NCBI RefSeq assembly: GCF_011068285.1
Contig: NZ_CP049616.1
Location: forward strand, 1,034,501 to 1,098,500
Direction: 5' to 3'
DNA length: 64,000 bases
From: Flagellimonas oceani
Lineage (GTDB): Bacteria; Bacteroidota; Bacteroidia; Flavobacteriales; Flavobacteriaceae
In this document: positions 40,701 to 47,104 of the stretch, in pieces
How the letters are laid out: each line of letters starts with the position of its first letter
Position numbering within the stretch: the stretch's first letter is position 1
Made by a program: the position numbers and the translations under genes
The notes under the pieces: generated by a model
The model's database searches: none
Told to the model about the DNA's origin: nothing
Seen by the model: the letters and a program-made list of their open reading frames with translations, nothing else

Positions 40701-42556
40701 CGACTTCTTCTACCCAGACCTCCAATAACTTCAATAATTTGAATGCAGGTACGTATTCCATCAATATTACTGATGATGCAGGATGTACCGTGACAACTGC
40801 CGAAGTAGTTATCAGTGACCCAATACCGGTAAGGGCAAACTTGGCCATGTCACAAAACCTTACTTGTGATACCGATGCGCAGTTGACGCTCACGGTAACA
40901 GGGGGAACCCCATTTGCTGGAAATGTGTATCGATTCAGTACATCCGAATCAGGTCCTTTTACCGATATGTCTGGTGGAAACAGCCACACTTTTGATGTGA
41001 GCCCAAGTACCGTCCCATATCAATATTATGTAATTGATGCGAACGGTTGTGAACCTGCAATAAGTGATGCCATCACGGTAAACGAGATTGTTCCATTGAC
41101 TGCTGTGGTCGATGAGAACGGGACTTACGTGAACTGTAATGGGGACAGTACGGCATATATTTCTGTGGATGCGGACGGCGGTCTTGGAAACTACATATAT
41201 GGTCTGTACCAAGATAGTGCCTTGACACTACCAGCGGCACCGACCAACACTAACGGCTATTTTGATGGCCTTTCTCAAGGTACATATTATGCAAGTGTAA
41301 CCAGTGGTGATTGTGAATGGGTATCAGGAGCCATAAATGTTACGGAACCAGCACCTCTTGCAATTACCAGCAATCTTACCGATGTTACCTGTATGGGTGC
41401 CGATGATGGAAGCATTTCACTTAACGTATCGGGAGGTACAGCGGACTATCAGTATGCAATTTCACCCAACCTGAACCAGTTTGTGGACGAAGCGACCTTC
41501 ACCGATCTTGCCGCAGGGGATTATACCGTAATTGTACAGGATGCCAACGGATGTTTCGAAGTACTGGACTTTACCATTGCGCAACCCGATGCATTGACCG
41601 TAGCATCAACAGCGGAACATGAAATCTGTTTTGGTAGTGAAGATGGTTTGATAACTTTGGATATCCAAGGCGGAACAGCACCGTATAGCACAAGCTTGAA
41701 CTCTAGCCAAGATGAGAATTTTGTTGAGGGACAGATGAGCTATGGCAATCTGGCGAGTGGAGACTACGTAGTATTCATTCGGGATGCGAACGGTTGCACC
41801 ACCACCGAAATAGTTACCATAGATCCAGGGGTAAACTTGGAAGGCACCGTGGAAGTAGTCTACGAGTGTGATGGTGATTCACCGACCAACTATCTTGATA
41901 TCAACTTTGAAGACCAGAGCGTACTCCAGGACCTGTTGTACGGATTGGATTCCAATGACCCTAACGATATGGTCTTGACTCCGGATTTCACCAACTTGGC
42001 GCCTGGGGAACACACCCTTACAGTGGCACATGCAAATGGTTGCGACCGTACCTTTACTTTTGAAGTCGAAGGGTTTGAACCATTGACACTTGAGTTGGGC
42101 AATGACAATATCAACGAGATAACGGCTAGCGTTGCAGGAGGTAACCCCGACTATACCTTTGAGTTGGACGGAGTGTCGTACGGGGATGACAACACCTTCT
42201 TGATAAAGGAAACAGCGACTTATACCGTGACCGTTACCGATGAAAACGGATGTAGTGTAACTCGGGAAATTTTTATGGAATTTATTGATATTGAGATTCC
42301 AAACTTCTTTACTCCGGACGGTGATGGGTTGAACGATACCTGGAAACCAAGAAATATTGAAGTATTCCCGAATATCACCATTTCCATTTTTGATAGATAT
42401 GGAAGAAGCATATACAAAATGTTGCAGGATACCGATCCTTGGGACGGTTTTTATAACAAAGCCGATTTGCCAACAGGGGATTACTGGTACATCATCAAGC
42501 TAAATGGTGATGAAGATACCCGTGAATTCGTTGGGCACTTTACCCTTTACAGATAA
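31781..42556 (+). CDS. Giant T9SS type-B surface adhesin with SprB-like repeats
   Basis: A 3591-residue secreted protein. Signal peptide about 1-29 (cleavage near S-Q-A-Q). N-terminal beta-rich domain about 30-385, with a D-x-D-G-D-x-D-G-D-G calcium-type loop near 155. A DUF11-like domain spans about 385-505 (V-E-K-K-V-K-D to V-E-V-S-D). A long array of SprB-like immunoglobulin-type repeats runs about 765-3490, each with a Cys near the start, N/D-G-S-I or similar, and G-G-T-x-P-Y-x-Y/F. At about 1270-1465 the array is interrupted by a different jelly-roll-like domain (L-L-E-D-F-G to V-A-I-D-D-I-L-V-E). The end (about 3503-3591), I-P-N-F-F-T-P-D-G-D-G-L-N-D-T-W and following, is the gliding-motility-associated CHU_C domain that directs type B T9SS export. 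Likely a cell-surface adhesin for gliding or attachment. Confidence 0.92.
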   Translation: MNYKPLAVLSNRLLFLLFFIAFVSLSQAQLSVPFEPRLPDGNIKVKGDLVYVANNIVSIASDPNTDYNGSASNQGVQMDYIDIDGDPSTFSSSSAELNAPSCSAVVYAGLYWGGIYRDTDRDDPYKSVKFKVPGGSYIDIGPGSAPEFQYEQIYDKDGDRDGDGTTDPGVVDVDYLSGVNMTSYLNYANVTHLLTGLGNPNGEYTVANVVASTGESNVSAGWTMVVIYENQNSTSKYISTFDGYAAMGSTYKNVNFPFSGFKTLPAPLPVNAVIGAGTMDGDRVTGPSMRFRANPGDSWTYLSDAINPSNNVFNSTISHLGSWVDTRTPASRNTLGWDADILDLPNPNNSVLPNNHESGEILISTSSEGVILFLTTVAVEIINPDIIVEKKVKDLAGNDITGSGVNLGQSLEYVLRFWNRGNDDATNFIIRDVLPDNVDLNNIDLSGAPGVTMTTSGMDPEEIVFEVPDELVTQGGNTYEIIIRVEVSDDCHDFVAACSSTIHNTAYSTYDGVTTGQTISDTPSPSVSNVDSCGFVTTGATNFLLDDLTDCIFESEIQICGASSQITAGDGYDTYTWYRDLNGNGQIDATDTVYTDGDPDNDPTTVTVQETGQYLVRKESATCGTNIESMEVTRFGTTQVNPIITYFNNLNGDADITNDIQGEVVTCANDGSQLPKIFLCGINDTQDITLNITDAQAIRWEKLDEASCAATNPDCPNTQMGCTWSQVDSGNSFTANTEGRYRLVLSYTGGCNSIFYFDVFQNNLDFDVDTQNIFCTTDGHIRIQNVGSGYGYQLVDTASETVLVSYADNNGPNFDIDTPGTYRVDFTQLDPSTGDPLDGSCVFSTEEIGIQRRDLALSLDVVPVTCLGQGSVRIQATQARANYSYKLYKDDGSGNPGAFVNQNLAYAHSDYTFSGLNPGDYVVVVETDDGCNESEAFTVQEIPDPQVTASTTKHITCTDGTISLTASQGAPGYSFAIWEKDGVELYTDITDIPTTEFQRDIATPGVFSFASGEEGTYRFVVVDENNCSSISNAVTINDLGGLTVAAPTIDSEITCEGSNTGQVTMNVSGAQTPYSYSIDNWATEQNDPTFVNLSPGSYTLRVRSADGCEESTTVTLDDPETFKANAGISSTGTCDVNGNSEVRFTNVEGGTAPYEFSFDGGSSFIADDPMDPTVRISLLPPGNHILIAKDARGCQITLPITIDPPLPVPNFDMDVAYDCDGNGNILLTPDQSIYDYNYTISTAPTVSSTDGTFAGIAPGTYTITAEYTDNDPPNPSVLLLEDFGSGPTVDSPYVLGYTYEDQVGSNTQINDFDYSITSYIVSPFGPWIRPTDHTSGGTDSNGRYLVINVGSPAPGQIIYQKPIKDIIPNQDMRISFAAINLLGSGGQLDPDIYVQMRIPGTSTVVGEVQTNDIPKNRIWNTFDFTINPGVHTELDFVLISKKIGNSGNDVAIDDILVEQVPQSCPRTMDIPVVIEAGNGFGATVLTHTDITCNGTNDGSITFEVENFDATAGFEYSIDGGSNWTASTTSPVTTATTLSSGTQSVLVRKADDTSCSITLNQDIDEPAALGISTNILQNPSCNDPLGSIEATVTGGTPTYEYALEDGVGASVVAFPNPTGNTFNGLAAGDYVIVAKDINGCEVRSAIITLDAPDALAYDVDYTSCYDGGNNASIDITVTSGNGGYLFQIDGGPWQSPNPSTSNTYTFSGLANGTYDINVKDAFGCDDVITQVVIDAQLVVNVTATDVSSCADGSIEVTATGGNGTLVYALVPEGDVPTSGDFGSTTNFSIDNATATANPTGFDLYVRDNNGTSTYCEVIEEDIIINPAVDWEVAAVAEDPNCNGGNGSIVANVQLNGGGSLSPAQITQAGPFTYSLYQGATEVASISNLATTNYTFNNVTAGTYEVRITDGSGCSLNQTLIDVVDPPELTGYTLTEFPSDDCDPAIGFRITGYPTSGLNGTLQFSHDNGSSWRTSDTFNDLGLVSGDEVKPAIRTVDGSGNTLCRYDLPQYTLTYPLDDLDISISAIVLNCNELEVTVQGEQGTPDYVYAYTEDPVNFDPSSASWTSPAKGLSDPYVFTGLIPGRTYVFYVRDINGCIRQSDRNVNEIPGVDLPIEITETAIPSCDGANNGSVSFSLNPDFAEPQIRWEFFEVGNPTPLEVSGGGVSAANVPYTSTLDFTGLSAGEYYVNVTQVDGLNVDACLGGSENVLIEEQLPITADVSSTREIGCNQPGLISVTNINGGTAPYTFDVTGPTGFSTISATTQNPIEIPANSPAGNYNVTVVDVYGCTVSTPYSVAMTLTPNPIIDDIQVANCDGSADVTVTASSAIGGIRYAMVTAGAAAPTTFLNNGGTFTNVTAGDYDFYVIDGNGCSMAQATFTVNPPLQANAQLTKLIDCSSTPDGTIEIEALQGSGTYEYSVENLTTTSTEVPKTSMGGNSVEFHPTTAGQYEIIVYVDATTDHEACERTFTIVVPDPIEPDFTATPTDVSCNGANDGSIAVRQTDNGITPLTYELLDSGLNPIPLTDFIYDSATRTFQDLAPGNYVVRATGTNSCPADSNIIPIGEPTTITVTIPATDVVQFGCAAGNNPDNASITVNSITGGTGTYVRYEFIDPSSNVAQDGNNNRLMISNRAGGTYTINVYDDTGCSGTTTAFIQQFDELQNATVDVDDDISCDNGGETITITAHGLLSDSSSGPHNYEFEEISTGSTNATGTFTGLQVGLHSFRVINIVTGCSIVVTHNVEEIEQFQINMIEDAPVVCAGDDAQYHFELTGGYSGDFTWTVYNTNGTLSDTSDDTQYGPTGSGSGTTSGNIDLPKGTYRIEMVQGDFPRCTEETTITVGGADAILDATITEIGNASCANDQGRLSVTPTGGIAPYTISIPSLGLTQTNVYSYVFTNLDDGNYTIEVTDAAGCTNATLSGTIQTVDPLLADITPANQTLDCIGDSDGSITATLTSGGVGTVLYSLNRIEAGSVVSTSSTQTSNNFNNLNAGTYSINITDDAGCTVTTAEVVISDPIPVRANLAMSQNLTCDTDAQLTLTVTGGTPFAGNVYRFSTSESGPFTDMSGGNSHTFDVSPSTVPYQYYVIDANGCEPAISDAITVNEIVPLTAVVDENGTYVNCNGDSTAYISVDADGGLGNYIYGLYQDSALTLPAAPTNTNGYFDGLSQGTYYASVTSGDCEWVSGAINVTEPAPLAITSNLTDVTCMGADDGSISLNVSGGTADYQYAISPNLNQFVDEATFTDLAAGDYTVIVQDANGCFEVLDFTIAQPDALTVASTAEHEICFGSEDGLITLDIQGGTAPYSTSLNSSQDENFVEGQMSYGNLASGDYVVFIRDANGCTTTEIVTIDPGVNLEGTVEVVYECDGDSPTNYLDINFEDQSVLQDLLYGLDSNDPNDMVLTPDFTNLAPGEHTLTVAHANGCDRTFTFEVEGFEPLTLELGNDNINEITASVAGGNPDYTFELDGVSYGDDNTFLIKETATYTVTVTDENGCSVTREIFMEFIDIEIPNFFTPDGDGLNDTWKPRNIEVFPNITISIFDRYGRSIYKMLQDTDPWDGFYNKADLPTGDYWYIIKLNGDEDTREFVGHFTLYR

Positions 42557-42580
42557 CCACAACTACATATCCAATCAAAG

Positions 42581-42609
42581 AATGGGGGCTTATTTGCCCC
42601 CATTTTTTA
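42581..42609 (+). terminator. Rho-independent terminator after the adhesin gene
   Basis: A perfect stem A-A-T-G-G-G-G-G-C / G-C-C-C-C-C-A-T-T with a six-base loop followed by a T-run, 25 bp after the adhesin stop. It would end the very long adhesin transcript. Confidence 0.85.
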
Positions 42610-42777
42610 TTATTTATACTTCCAACTCGTTAAATCTGCTCCCTGCGGGGCACTTTCGGCAATACGCTTCATAATTTTGGGTACGTACATGGAGTAGTAC
42701 CTTAAACGGCTAATGGCGTTGGGTTGGTCGGGGCCACCGTACAAGAAAGCAACTGCAGGGCAGCATGTAGAGTTTGG
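42610..42777 (-). pseudogene. Decayed C-terminal remnant of an unidentified gene
   Basis: On the minus strand 55 codons are open up to a TAA at 42610-42612, directly beside the adhesin terminator. The peptide is protein-like, with A-F-L-Y-G-G-P-D-Q-P-N and a C-terminal I-A-E-S-A-P-Q-G-A-D. It is cut on its 5' side by an in-frame TGA (42778-42780) and has no start codon or promoter. It reads as the 3' end of a lost gene. I cannot name the family. A chance open frame of this length is possible but less likely given the composition. Confidence 0.4.
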
Positions 42778-42967
42778 TCATCTTAGTTGTTTTTTTTAAT
42801 GTTTGAGATAGCCACATAGGTTAAAACAAAAAACAGAGCACATTTGATTTTTAGGTGGATATATGGCTTGTATTTTTGGATATTATCACAATATACTTTC
42901 AAAAAATTATGGATAAAGCCCTATCTTGGAAGGCATTTGAAACCTAGATTAACTACAAACACTTACA

Positions 42968-43834
42968 ATGAAGAGAATTTTATTTACAAAGGGAATTGTT
43001 GCCCTTGCCTTTATGCTATGTTCAACCTTTTTTTATGCGCAGGATAAGTTTGGTGGACTTGCCTTATACACCGTTAGGGACAACATGGGCGAAGATGCCA
43101 AAGCAACGTTGCAAAAAGTTGCAGACGCAGGTTATGCCTACATCGAAGCAGCAGGTTATGCCGATGGAAAGTTTTATGGGATGGAACCACAAGAATTTAA
43201 ATCCTATTTGGAAAGTATTGGTTTAACACCTGTGAGTACGCACATGGGAAGCGTTACATTGGAGAATGCCGATCAGCAAATTGCAGATACAAAAGCTGCC
43301 GGTTTTGAGTATTTCACCATTCCGGTACCGCCGATGGGCATGTTTACTTTTGACCCTGAGAACCGTACAATGGGGATGAAAGGGACCATGGAAGACTTTG
43401 CAGAAATCTTGACCACAATTGGCAAAAAATGCGAAGCGGCAGGACTGCAATTGCTCTACCATAACCATGACTTTGAATATAAGGATAATGAGGACGGTAT
43501 AAAACCAATTGTGTATTTGTTGGAGAATACCGATTCAAAATATGTAAACTTCCAAATGGATTTATATTGGGTGACCAGAGCGGGAGCAGATCCAGTGGCC
43601 TATTTTGAGAAATACCCTGGGAGGTTCAAACTATGGCATGTAAAGGATATGGATGAAGAAGGAAAATTTGCTCCCGTAGGCGAGGGAAACATCGATTTTA
43701 AAAGAATTTTGGATGAAAAGGACACATCTGGAATGGAAAAATACTTTGTTGAGCAGGATATGACGTGGGACAAAAAACCTCTGGAAGTTATCAAAATCAG
43801 CCATAAAGGATTGAAAGAGATAGGTTTCAAATAA
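42968..43834 (+). CDS. Secreted sugar phosphate isomerase/epimerase-like TIM-barrel protein
   Basis: A 288-residue AP-endonuclease-2/xylose-isomerase-like barrel with a signal peptide (about 1-24, cleaved near Y-A-Q). Family landmarks: L-Y-T-V-R-D-N-M near 34, G-Y-A-Y-I-E-A-A-G-Y at 55-64, L-L-Y-H-N-H-D-F-E near 160 (metal-site His/Glu region), F-Q-M-D-L-Y-W-V near 196, and a final W-H-V-K-D-M-D and F-V-E-Q-D. Exported members of this family are common in Bacteroidota sugar-utilisation loci, but the substrate is unknown. It stands alone between the adhesin and a tRNA gene. Confidence 0.88.
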   Translation: MKRILFTKGIVALAFMLCSTFFYAQDKFGGLALYTVRDNMGEDAKATLQKVADAGYAYIEAAGYADGKFYGMEPQEFKSYLESIGLTPVSTHMGSVTLENADQQIADTKAAGFEYFTIPVPPMGMFTFDPENRTMGMKGTMEDFAEILTTIGKKCEAAGLQLLYHNHDFEYKDNEDGIKPIVYLLENTDSKYVNFQMDLYWVTRAGADPVAYFEKYPGRFKLWHVKDMDEEGKFAPVGEGNIDFKRILDEKDTSGMEKYFVEQDMTWDKKPLEVIKISHKGLKEIGFK

Positions 43835-43916
43835 AAAATAGGATAACCGATTGGGCTGCCTTTTGATAAAAATGGCAAGAATTCAAAAAAATATTTTTTA
43901 CAATCGGTTACATTAG

Positions 43917-43924
43917 TATCTTTG
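43917..43924 (+). promoter_or_regulatory. -7 box (TATCTTTG) of the tRNA-Arg promoter
   Basis: Perfect match to the Bacteroidota TAnnTTTG -7 element, 14 nt before the mature tRNA 5' end, downstream of an AT-rich stretch. Spacing is right for initiation a few bases before the tRNA. Confidence 0.6.
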
Positions 43925-43938
43925 CACCCGCAAAGTTT

Positions 43939-44012
43939 GGTCGCGTAGCTCAGCTGGATAGAGCATCTGCCTTCTAAGCAGACGGTCATAGGTTCGAATC
44001 CTATCGCGATCA
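43939..44012 (+). tRNA. tRNA-Arg (anticodon UCU)
   Basis: A complete 74-nt cloverleaf. The acceptor stem G-G-T-C-G-C-G pairs with C-G-C-G-A-T-C (one G-U), with a discriminator A and no encoded CCA. The D arm contains A-G-C-T-C-A-G-C-T-G-G-A, the anticodon stem T-C-T-G-C/G-C-A-G-A holds loop C-T-T-C-T-A-A (anticodon TCT), and the T arm contains G-G-T-T-C-G-A-A-T-C-C. Its 3' part (43991-44012) is the left attachment site of the integrative island, so the gene was restored intact by integration. Confidence 0.96.
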
Positions 44013-44013
44013 C
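43991..44013 (+). other. attL: tRNA-Arg 3' end, 23-bp core
   Basis: Identical over 23 bp with 56227-56249; identity stops abruptly on both sides. It includes the T-loop, the 3' T-stem and the 3' acceptor strand of tRNA-Arg, the usual target of tyrosine recombinases. Confidence 0.88.
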
Positions 44014-44034
44014 TTTTAGAGTTCAAACAAAAAC

Positions 44035-44076
44035 AAAACCTTGCATATCTTATTGATTTGCAAGGTTTTAATGTTT
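44035..44076 (+). terminator. Terminator downstream of tRNA-Arg, supplied by the island
   Basis: An 11-bp perfect stem (44035-44045 with 44059-44069) and a 13-nt loop, running into T-rich sequence. It lies on the island side of attL, so after integration the island provides the tRNA terminator. A different terminator sits just past attR at 56271-56306. Confidence 0.75.
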
Positions 44077-44114
44077 TAAGACCCTCATTTGAACTGGTTT
44101 GATTTGGTATGTTT

Positions 44115-44134
44115 TGGTCTGTAATTCGGTTAGT
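44115..44134 (+). repeat. Subterminal direct repeat, left copy (20 bp)
   Basis: Perfect 20-bp match to 56156-56175, in the same orientation, near the opposite end of the island. Lies 101 bp inside attL. Nine bases of it (44124-44132) recur inverted at 44156-44164. Possible arm-type binding site for the island recombinase or an operator. Confidence 0.7.
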
Positions 44135-44164
44135 AAATTTTTTTCTTCAAAGTGTTAACCGAAT
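44124..44164. repeat. Inverted repeat in front of the island integrase
   Basis: Nine-base perfect arms A-T-T-C-G-G-T-T-A and T-A-A-C-C-G-A-A-T (44124-44132, 44156-44164) with a 23-nt AT-rich spacer, 80 bp before the integrase ATG. Fits a protein-binding site, either recombinase arms or an autoregulatory operator. Confidence 0.5.
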
Positions 44165-44243
44165 AAGGATGTAATTAACTATATTACAAACACTTAGTAT
44201 TTGACTTTCGTAGGTGATTTTCGTTCAATTTAACACAAAACCT

Positions 44244-45515
44244 ATGAGAACCCGGTCCACATTTTCAATCAGTTTTTGGATAAGCACATCCCGAAGGAGT
44301 GACAACACTGCAAAGATCTATGCCCGAATCACCGTTGATTCGCAAAGGGCAAACATGAGTTTAAAGTATACTATCCCGAAAGAGATCTGGGACAGTAAGG
44401 GGTCGAAGGTTCTGGGGCGAACAAAGGAAGCTCAGGAAATCAATACTTATCTGATGGAAGTTGAAACAGAACTTTTTCAATGCTATCGTGAACTTCGGTC
44501 TAGAACGTCCCAAATCACTCCACAGATGGTCAAAGCGCACTATTTTGGAGAAGATGTACGTGAAGTTACTTTAAAGAGTTTGTTTGAGTATCACAACACA
44601 CATAATGCACATAGTCTTTGCAAGGCTACTCTTAGTCATTACAAGACATGTCAGAAGTACCTGTTGAAGTATATCAAACAACAATATAAATGTGATGACT
44701 ACAGACTATCACAACTTAATCACCAATTTATAGTTGGATTTGAAACATATTTACGCAAATTACATCCCATAAATCATCACGCTAACCTTTCAAACAATGG
44801 TGCAATGAAGCATATTCAACGTCTACGAAAAATGATTAGAATAGCCGTTGATAATGAATGGATATATAAAGACCCATTTCAAAAGTTTAAAATTAGAATG
44901 GAAAGAAAGGAAAGGAAGTTTTTAAACTTACCTGAACTTCAGAAAATTCAAGAATATCACACAGGGATTGAACGGTTACGTATAGTAAAAGACTTGTTTG
45001 TTTTTAGTTGCTATACTGGTATTTCTTATTGTGATATAATGGGTCTTAGCGAAGATAACCTTGTACTTGGCATTGATGGAAAATATTGGATAAGCACAAA
45101 AAGGATGAAAACGAAGAATAGTTTTAAGCTTCCATTGGTTGGTCCAGCATTATCTATTATTAAACGATACCAATATCATCCTAAACGAGAACCTGAAAAA
45201 CTATTCCCTAGAATCTCCAATCAAAAATTGAACAGTTATTTAAAGGAAATCGCGGATGCATGTGACATTCCAAAAAATGTTACTTTCCATATGGCAAGGC
45301 ACACTTTTGCAACTACGATTACTTTGAGTAATGGGGTTCCAATAGAGACGGTTTCCAAAATATTAGGACATACAAAATTGGCCACTACCCAAGTTTATGC
45401 AAGAGTATTGGATAAGAAAATAAGTGAAGATATGAGTGGTCTAGAAACGATTCTGGATTCGAAATTTTCAGATTCAAATGACAATATGGAAAAGTTAGGA
45501 AATCTTGACTTTTGA
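44244..45515 (+). CDS. Tyrosine recombinase (island integrase, IntDOT-like active site)
   Basis: About 423 residues from the ATG at 44244 (a GTG at 44214 is in frame). It has an N-terminal arm-binding domain (about 5-95, S-I-S-F-W-I-S-T-S-R-R-S), a SAM-like core-binding domain (about 110-210) and a C-terminal catalytic domain. Catalytic residues seen: H-M-A-R-H (box II His and Arg), the later H in L-G-H-T-K-L-A-T-T-Q-V and the nucleophile in V-Y-A-R-V. The box I position reads C-Y-T-G-I-S, with Ser where XerC/D have Arg, as known for IntDOT of CTnDOT. Located beside tRNA-Arg, it is the natural recombinase for attL/attR. Confidence 0.93.
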   Translation: MRTRSTFSISFWISTSRRSDNTAKIYARITVDSQRANMSLKYTIPKEIWDSKGSKVLGRTKEAQEINTYLMEVETELFQCYRELRSRTSQITPQMVKAHYFGEDVREVTLKSLFEYHNTHNAHSLCKATLSHYKTCQKYLLKYIKQQYKCDDYRLSQLNHQFIVGFETYLRKLHPINHHANLSNNGAMKHIQRLRKMIRIAVDNEWIYKDPFQKFKIRMERKERKFLNLPELQKIQEYHTGIERLRIVKDLFVFSCYTGISYCDIMGLSEDNLVLGIDGKYWISTKRMKTKNSFKLPLVGPALSIIKRYQYHPKREPEKLFPRISNQKLNSYLKEIADACDIPKNVTFHMARHTFATTITLSNGVPIETVSKILGHTKLATTQVYARVLDKKISEDMSGLETILDSKFSDSNDNMEKLGNLDF

Positions 45516-45705
45516 TTTGTAATTCTGAAAAGGCATTCATAAATGCACATCATATGTTTTGTCACAAGTCCTACCTTTAAACTTTGAGTTTGGTTTCTAT
45601 TTGTTTTTTGTGGAGTTCAGGAAGATATGTTTAATCAACAACTTATAATCAACAAAAACCACACAAATTATTGATGGCTTTGCACACCAAAGAAAGGTAT
45701 TTGGG

Positions 45706-45725
45706 TTTTCACGCGAGCGTGAAAA
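45706..45725. repeat. Perfect 9-bp inverted repeat
   Basis: T-T-T-T-C-A-C-G-C / G-C-G-T-G-A-A-A-A with a two-base centre, between the integrase and the IS110-type transposase gene. No T-run follows on either strand, so it is not a standard terminator. It may lie near the transposase-distal end of the IS element. Confidence 0.5.
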
Positions 45726-45788
45726 AATGATTTCCATGTCAAAAACAAGTCAAAAATGAACAAAGTGAACAATTCGATGATATCGGTA

Positions 45789-46781
45789 TCAAGCGACACT
45801 TTTTTGATAGGGCCTCTGCCGTTTTACCACGGCACACACCCTAAGGACAAGCTTGTTTCGGACATTGTTGAGGACAAGCATTTTGTTCTTTCCCTCCTCG
45901 GCCTTTCTTTCATAATAGGCCTTCAGTTCCGGATCGTGCCTGACTGCGGCAAGTGCGCACATGTGCAACTGTTTTTTCATCGTCTTGTTGGCCATATGGT
46001 GCACCCTGGAGCGTTTCTGGATACTGGAACCGGAGGTGTGCTCGAAGGGCACCACACCACAGTAGCAGGCAAGCTGTTTGGGAGTTTCGTACCTGGTGAA
46101 AAAATTGGTGAAGATGGTGAAGTATAGTGCCGTGAACATACCTATCCCCGTCACGGAGGTCGCCAGTCGCACCGTGGTGTTCAGCCTTTCATCGGAGAGC
46201 ACAAGAGCCTCTATCTCGCCCTCCATGCGGCGTATCTCGTCGTTGAGGCACTTGGTCGTCTTCCTGATGTGCCTTTGATGTTTTCCAAGTTCCGGGTCAA
46301 AGGTCTTGAGTTCATTGGGATGTTTGCCCAGGTCGGCCCTGAACCTGACCAGTTGGTCCCTTACCTTGAGCAGGGCATTGACCTTTTCCAGGATCTCCGG
46401 GACAGGTCTGTACAGTTCCATCTCGTTGTGGTTCTTGGCGGCGTACCGTGCGATCCGGATGGCGTCCAGCCTATCGTTCTTTCCGCGTTGTATCCCCAGG
46501 CTACGTGTGATCCTCAACGACATCTCGACGCAGAAATTGACCTGTTTTTCCAGCAGCCTTGCGATGACCAGCCTGCCGTATATCCCGGTATGTTCCAGAC
46601 AGACCAGGGTGCTTTCCAAGGGTATGCCCCTGTTCTTGAGCAGCCTTATGAACGCTCTGGTGCCCTTTTGTGAATTGTCGAACACGAACGAGGCCGTGTC
46701 GTCCCCTTCGATAATGGCGATGTCAAAGGACTTTTTGGATATGTCCACGCCAACAAAATACTTGAAGTCAGATTTTTCCAT
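45789..46781 (-). CDS. IS110-family DEDD transposase
   Basis: A 330-residue recombinase starting at the ATG at 46781 (M-E-K-S-D-F); the frame is open to 46832 but the extra residues are unlike the family. The N-terminal RuvC-like DEDD domain has V-G-V-D-I-S-K-K (Asp13), C-L-E-H-T-G-I-Y-G (Glu) and K-N-D-R-L-D-A (two Asp). The C-terminal Transposase_20 domain has the helix-hairpin segment S-V-T-G-I-G and the catalytic-Ser region F-E-H-T-S-G-S-S. IS110 enzymes act with a bridge RNA encoded in the element's non-coding end; a candidate lies directly upstream. It looks full length and intact. Confidence 0.92.
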   Translation of the reverse strand: MEKSDFKYFVGVDISKKSFDIAIIEGDDTASFVFDNSQKGTRAFIRLLKNRGIPLESTLVCLEHTGIYGRLVIARLLEKQVNFCVEMSLRITRSLGIQRGKNDRLDAIRIARYAAKNHNEMELYRPVPEILEKVNALLKVRDQLVRFRADLGKHPNELKTFDPELGKHQRHIRKTTKCLNDEIRRMEGEIEALVLSDERLNTTVRLATSVTGIGMFTALYFTIFTNFFTRYETPKQLACYCGVVPFEHTSGSSIQKRSRVHHMANKTMKKQLHMCALAAVRHDPELKAYYERKAEEGKNKMLVLNNVRNKLVLRVCAVVKRQRPYQKSVA

Positions 46782-46852
46782 GATAAAAAAGTTTAAAAAA
46801 TGAGAGATCCATGAATTAGGCACAACCGACAACTGAACGATTATCCAATCCC

Positions 46853-46990
46853 TGATAATAGGCCTTCAAGCCTGAATTTCCATATGATGCAGGCCCAGAA
46901 GATGACCGATAAAGCATTTAATCCTACCTTATAAGTCCTGAACTTTGAATAGCAATTAATACGTCTTTATCGGTCTGGTTGCCGTCCAAT
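46853..46990 (-). ncRNA. Candidate bridge RNA, copy A (proximal to the transposase)
   Basis: On the transposase strand this segment can form an 11-bp perfect stem (46965-46975 with 46904-46914) closing about 50 nt. The tip of the loop is A-A-G-T/A-C-T-T hairpin-like, and an asymmetric internal loop lies between tip and stem. A small hairpin A-G-G-C...G-C-C-T (46860-46873) follows 30 nt downstream. A second copy 255 bp away keeps stem, tip and hairpin but differs in the internal loop, as a guide-bearing RNA scaffold would. It lies where IS110-group bridge RNAs are encoded. Extent and folding are by eye. Confidence 0.45.
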
Positions 46991-47041
46991 ATCATTGAGG
47001 TTCCAAGGTAGGCAATACCCGATTCCTTCTCAATGGACGGC
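46981..47041. repeat. Inverted repeat between the two structured copies
   Basis: Perfect 8-bp arms G-C-C-G-T-C-C-A and T-G-G-A-C-G-G-C (46981-46988, 47034-47041) enclosing 45 nt. It could be an extra stem of the copy A RNA or a marker of the IS end. Confidence 0.45.
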
Positions 47042-47104
47042 GATATATGTTCCGGTCCTATACATAGGGATGTTGATGTAATGATATCTGAACCATATCG
47101 AAAC

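Noticed and set aside
44016..44031. Partial resemblance of the bases after attL to the 17-nt array repeat
   Set aside because: Only the GTTCAAA-AAA part agrees and the ACGAT end is missing; a chance match in AT-rich DNA is likely.
45706..45725. Inverted repeat considered as the transposase terminator
   Set aside because: No T-run follows on either strand, so it lacks the second half of a Rho-independent terminator; kept only as a repeat.
45756..46673. Plus-strand frames inside the transposase region
   Set aside because: Antisense to the IS110 transposase with its intact DEDD motifs; no independent evidence.
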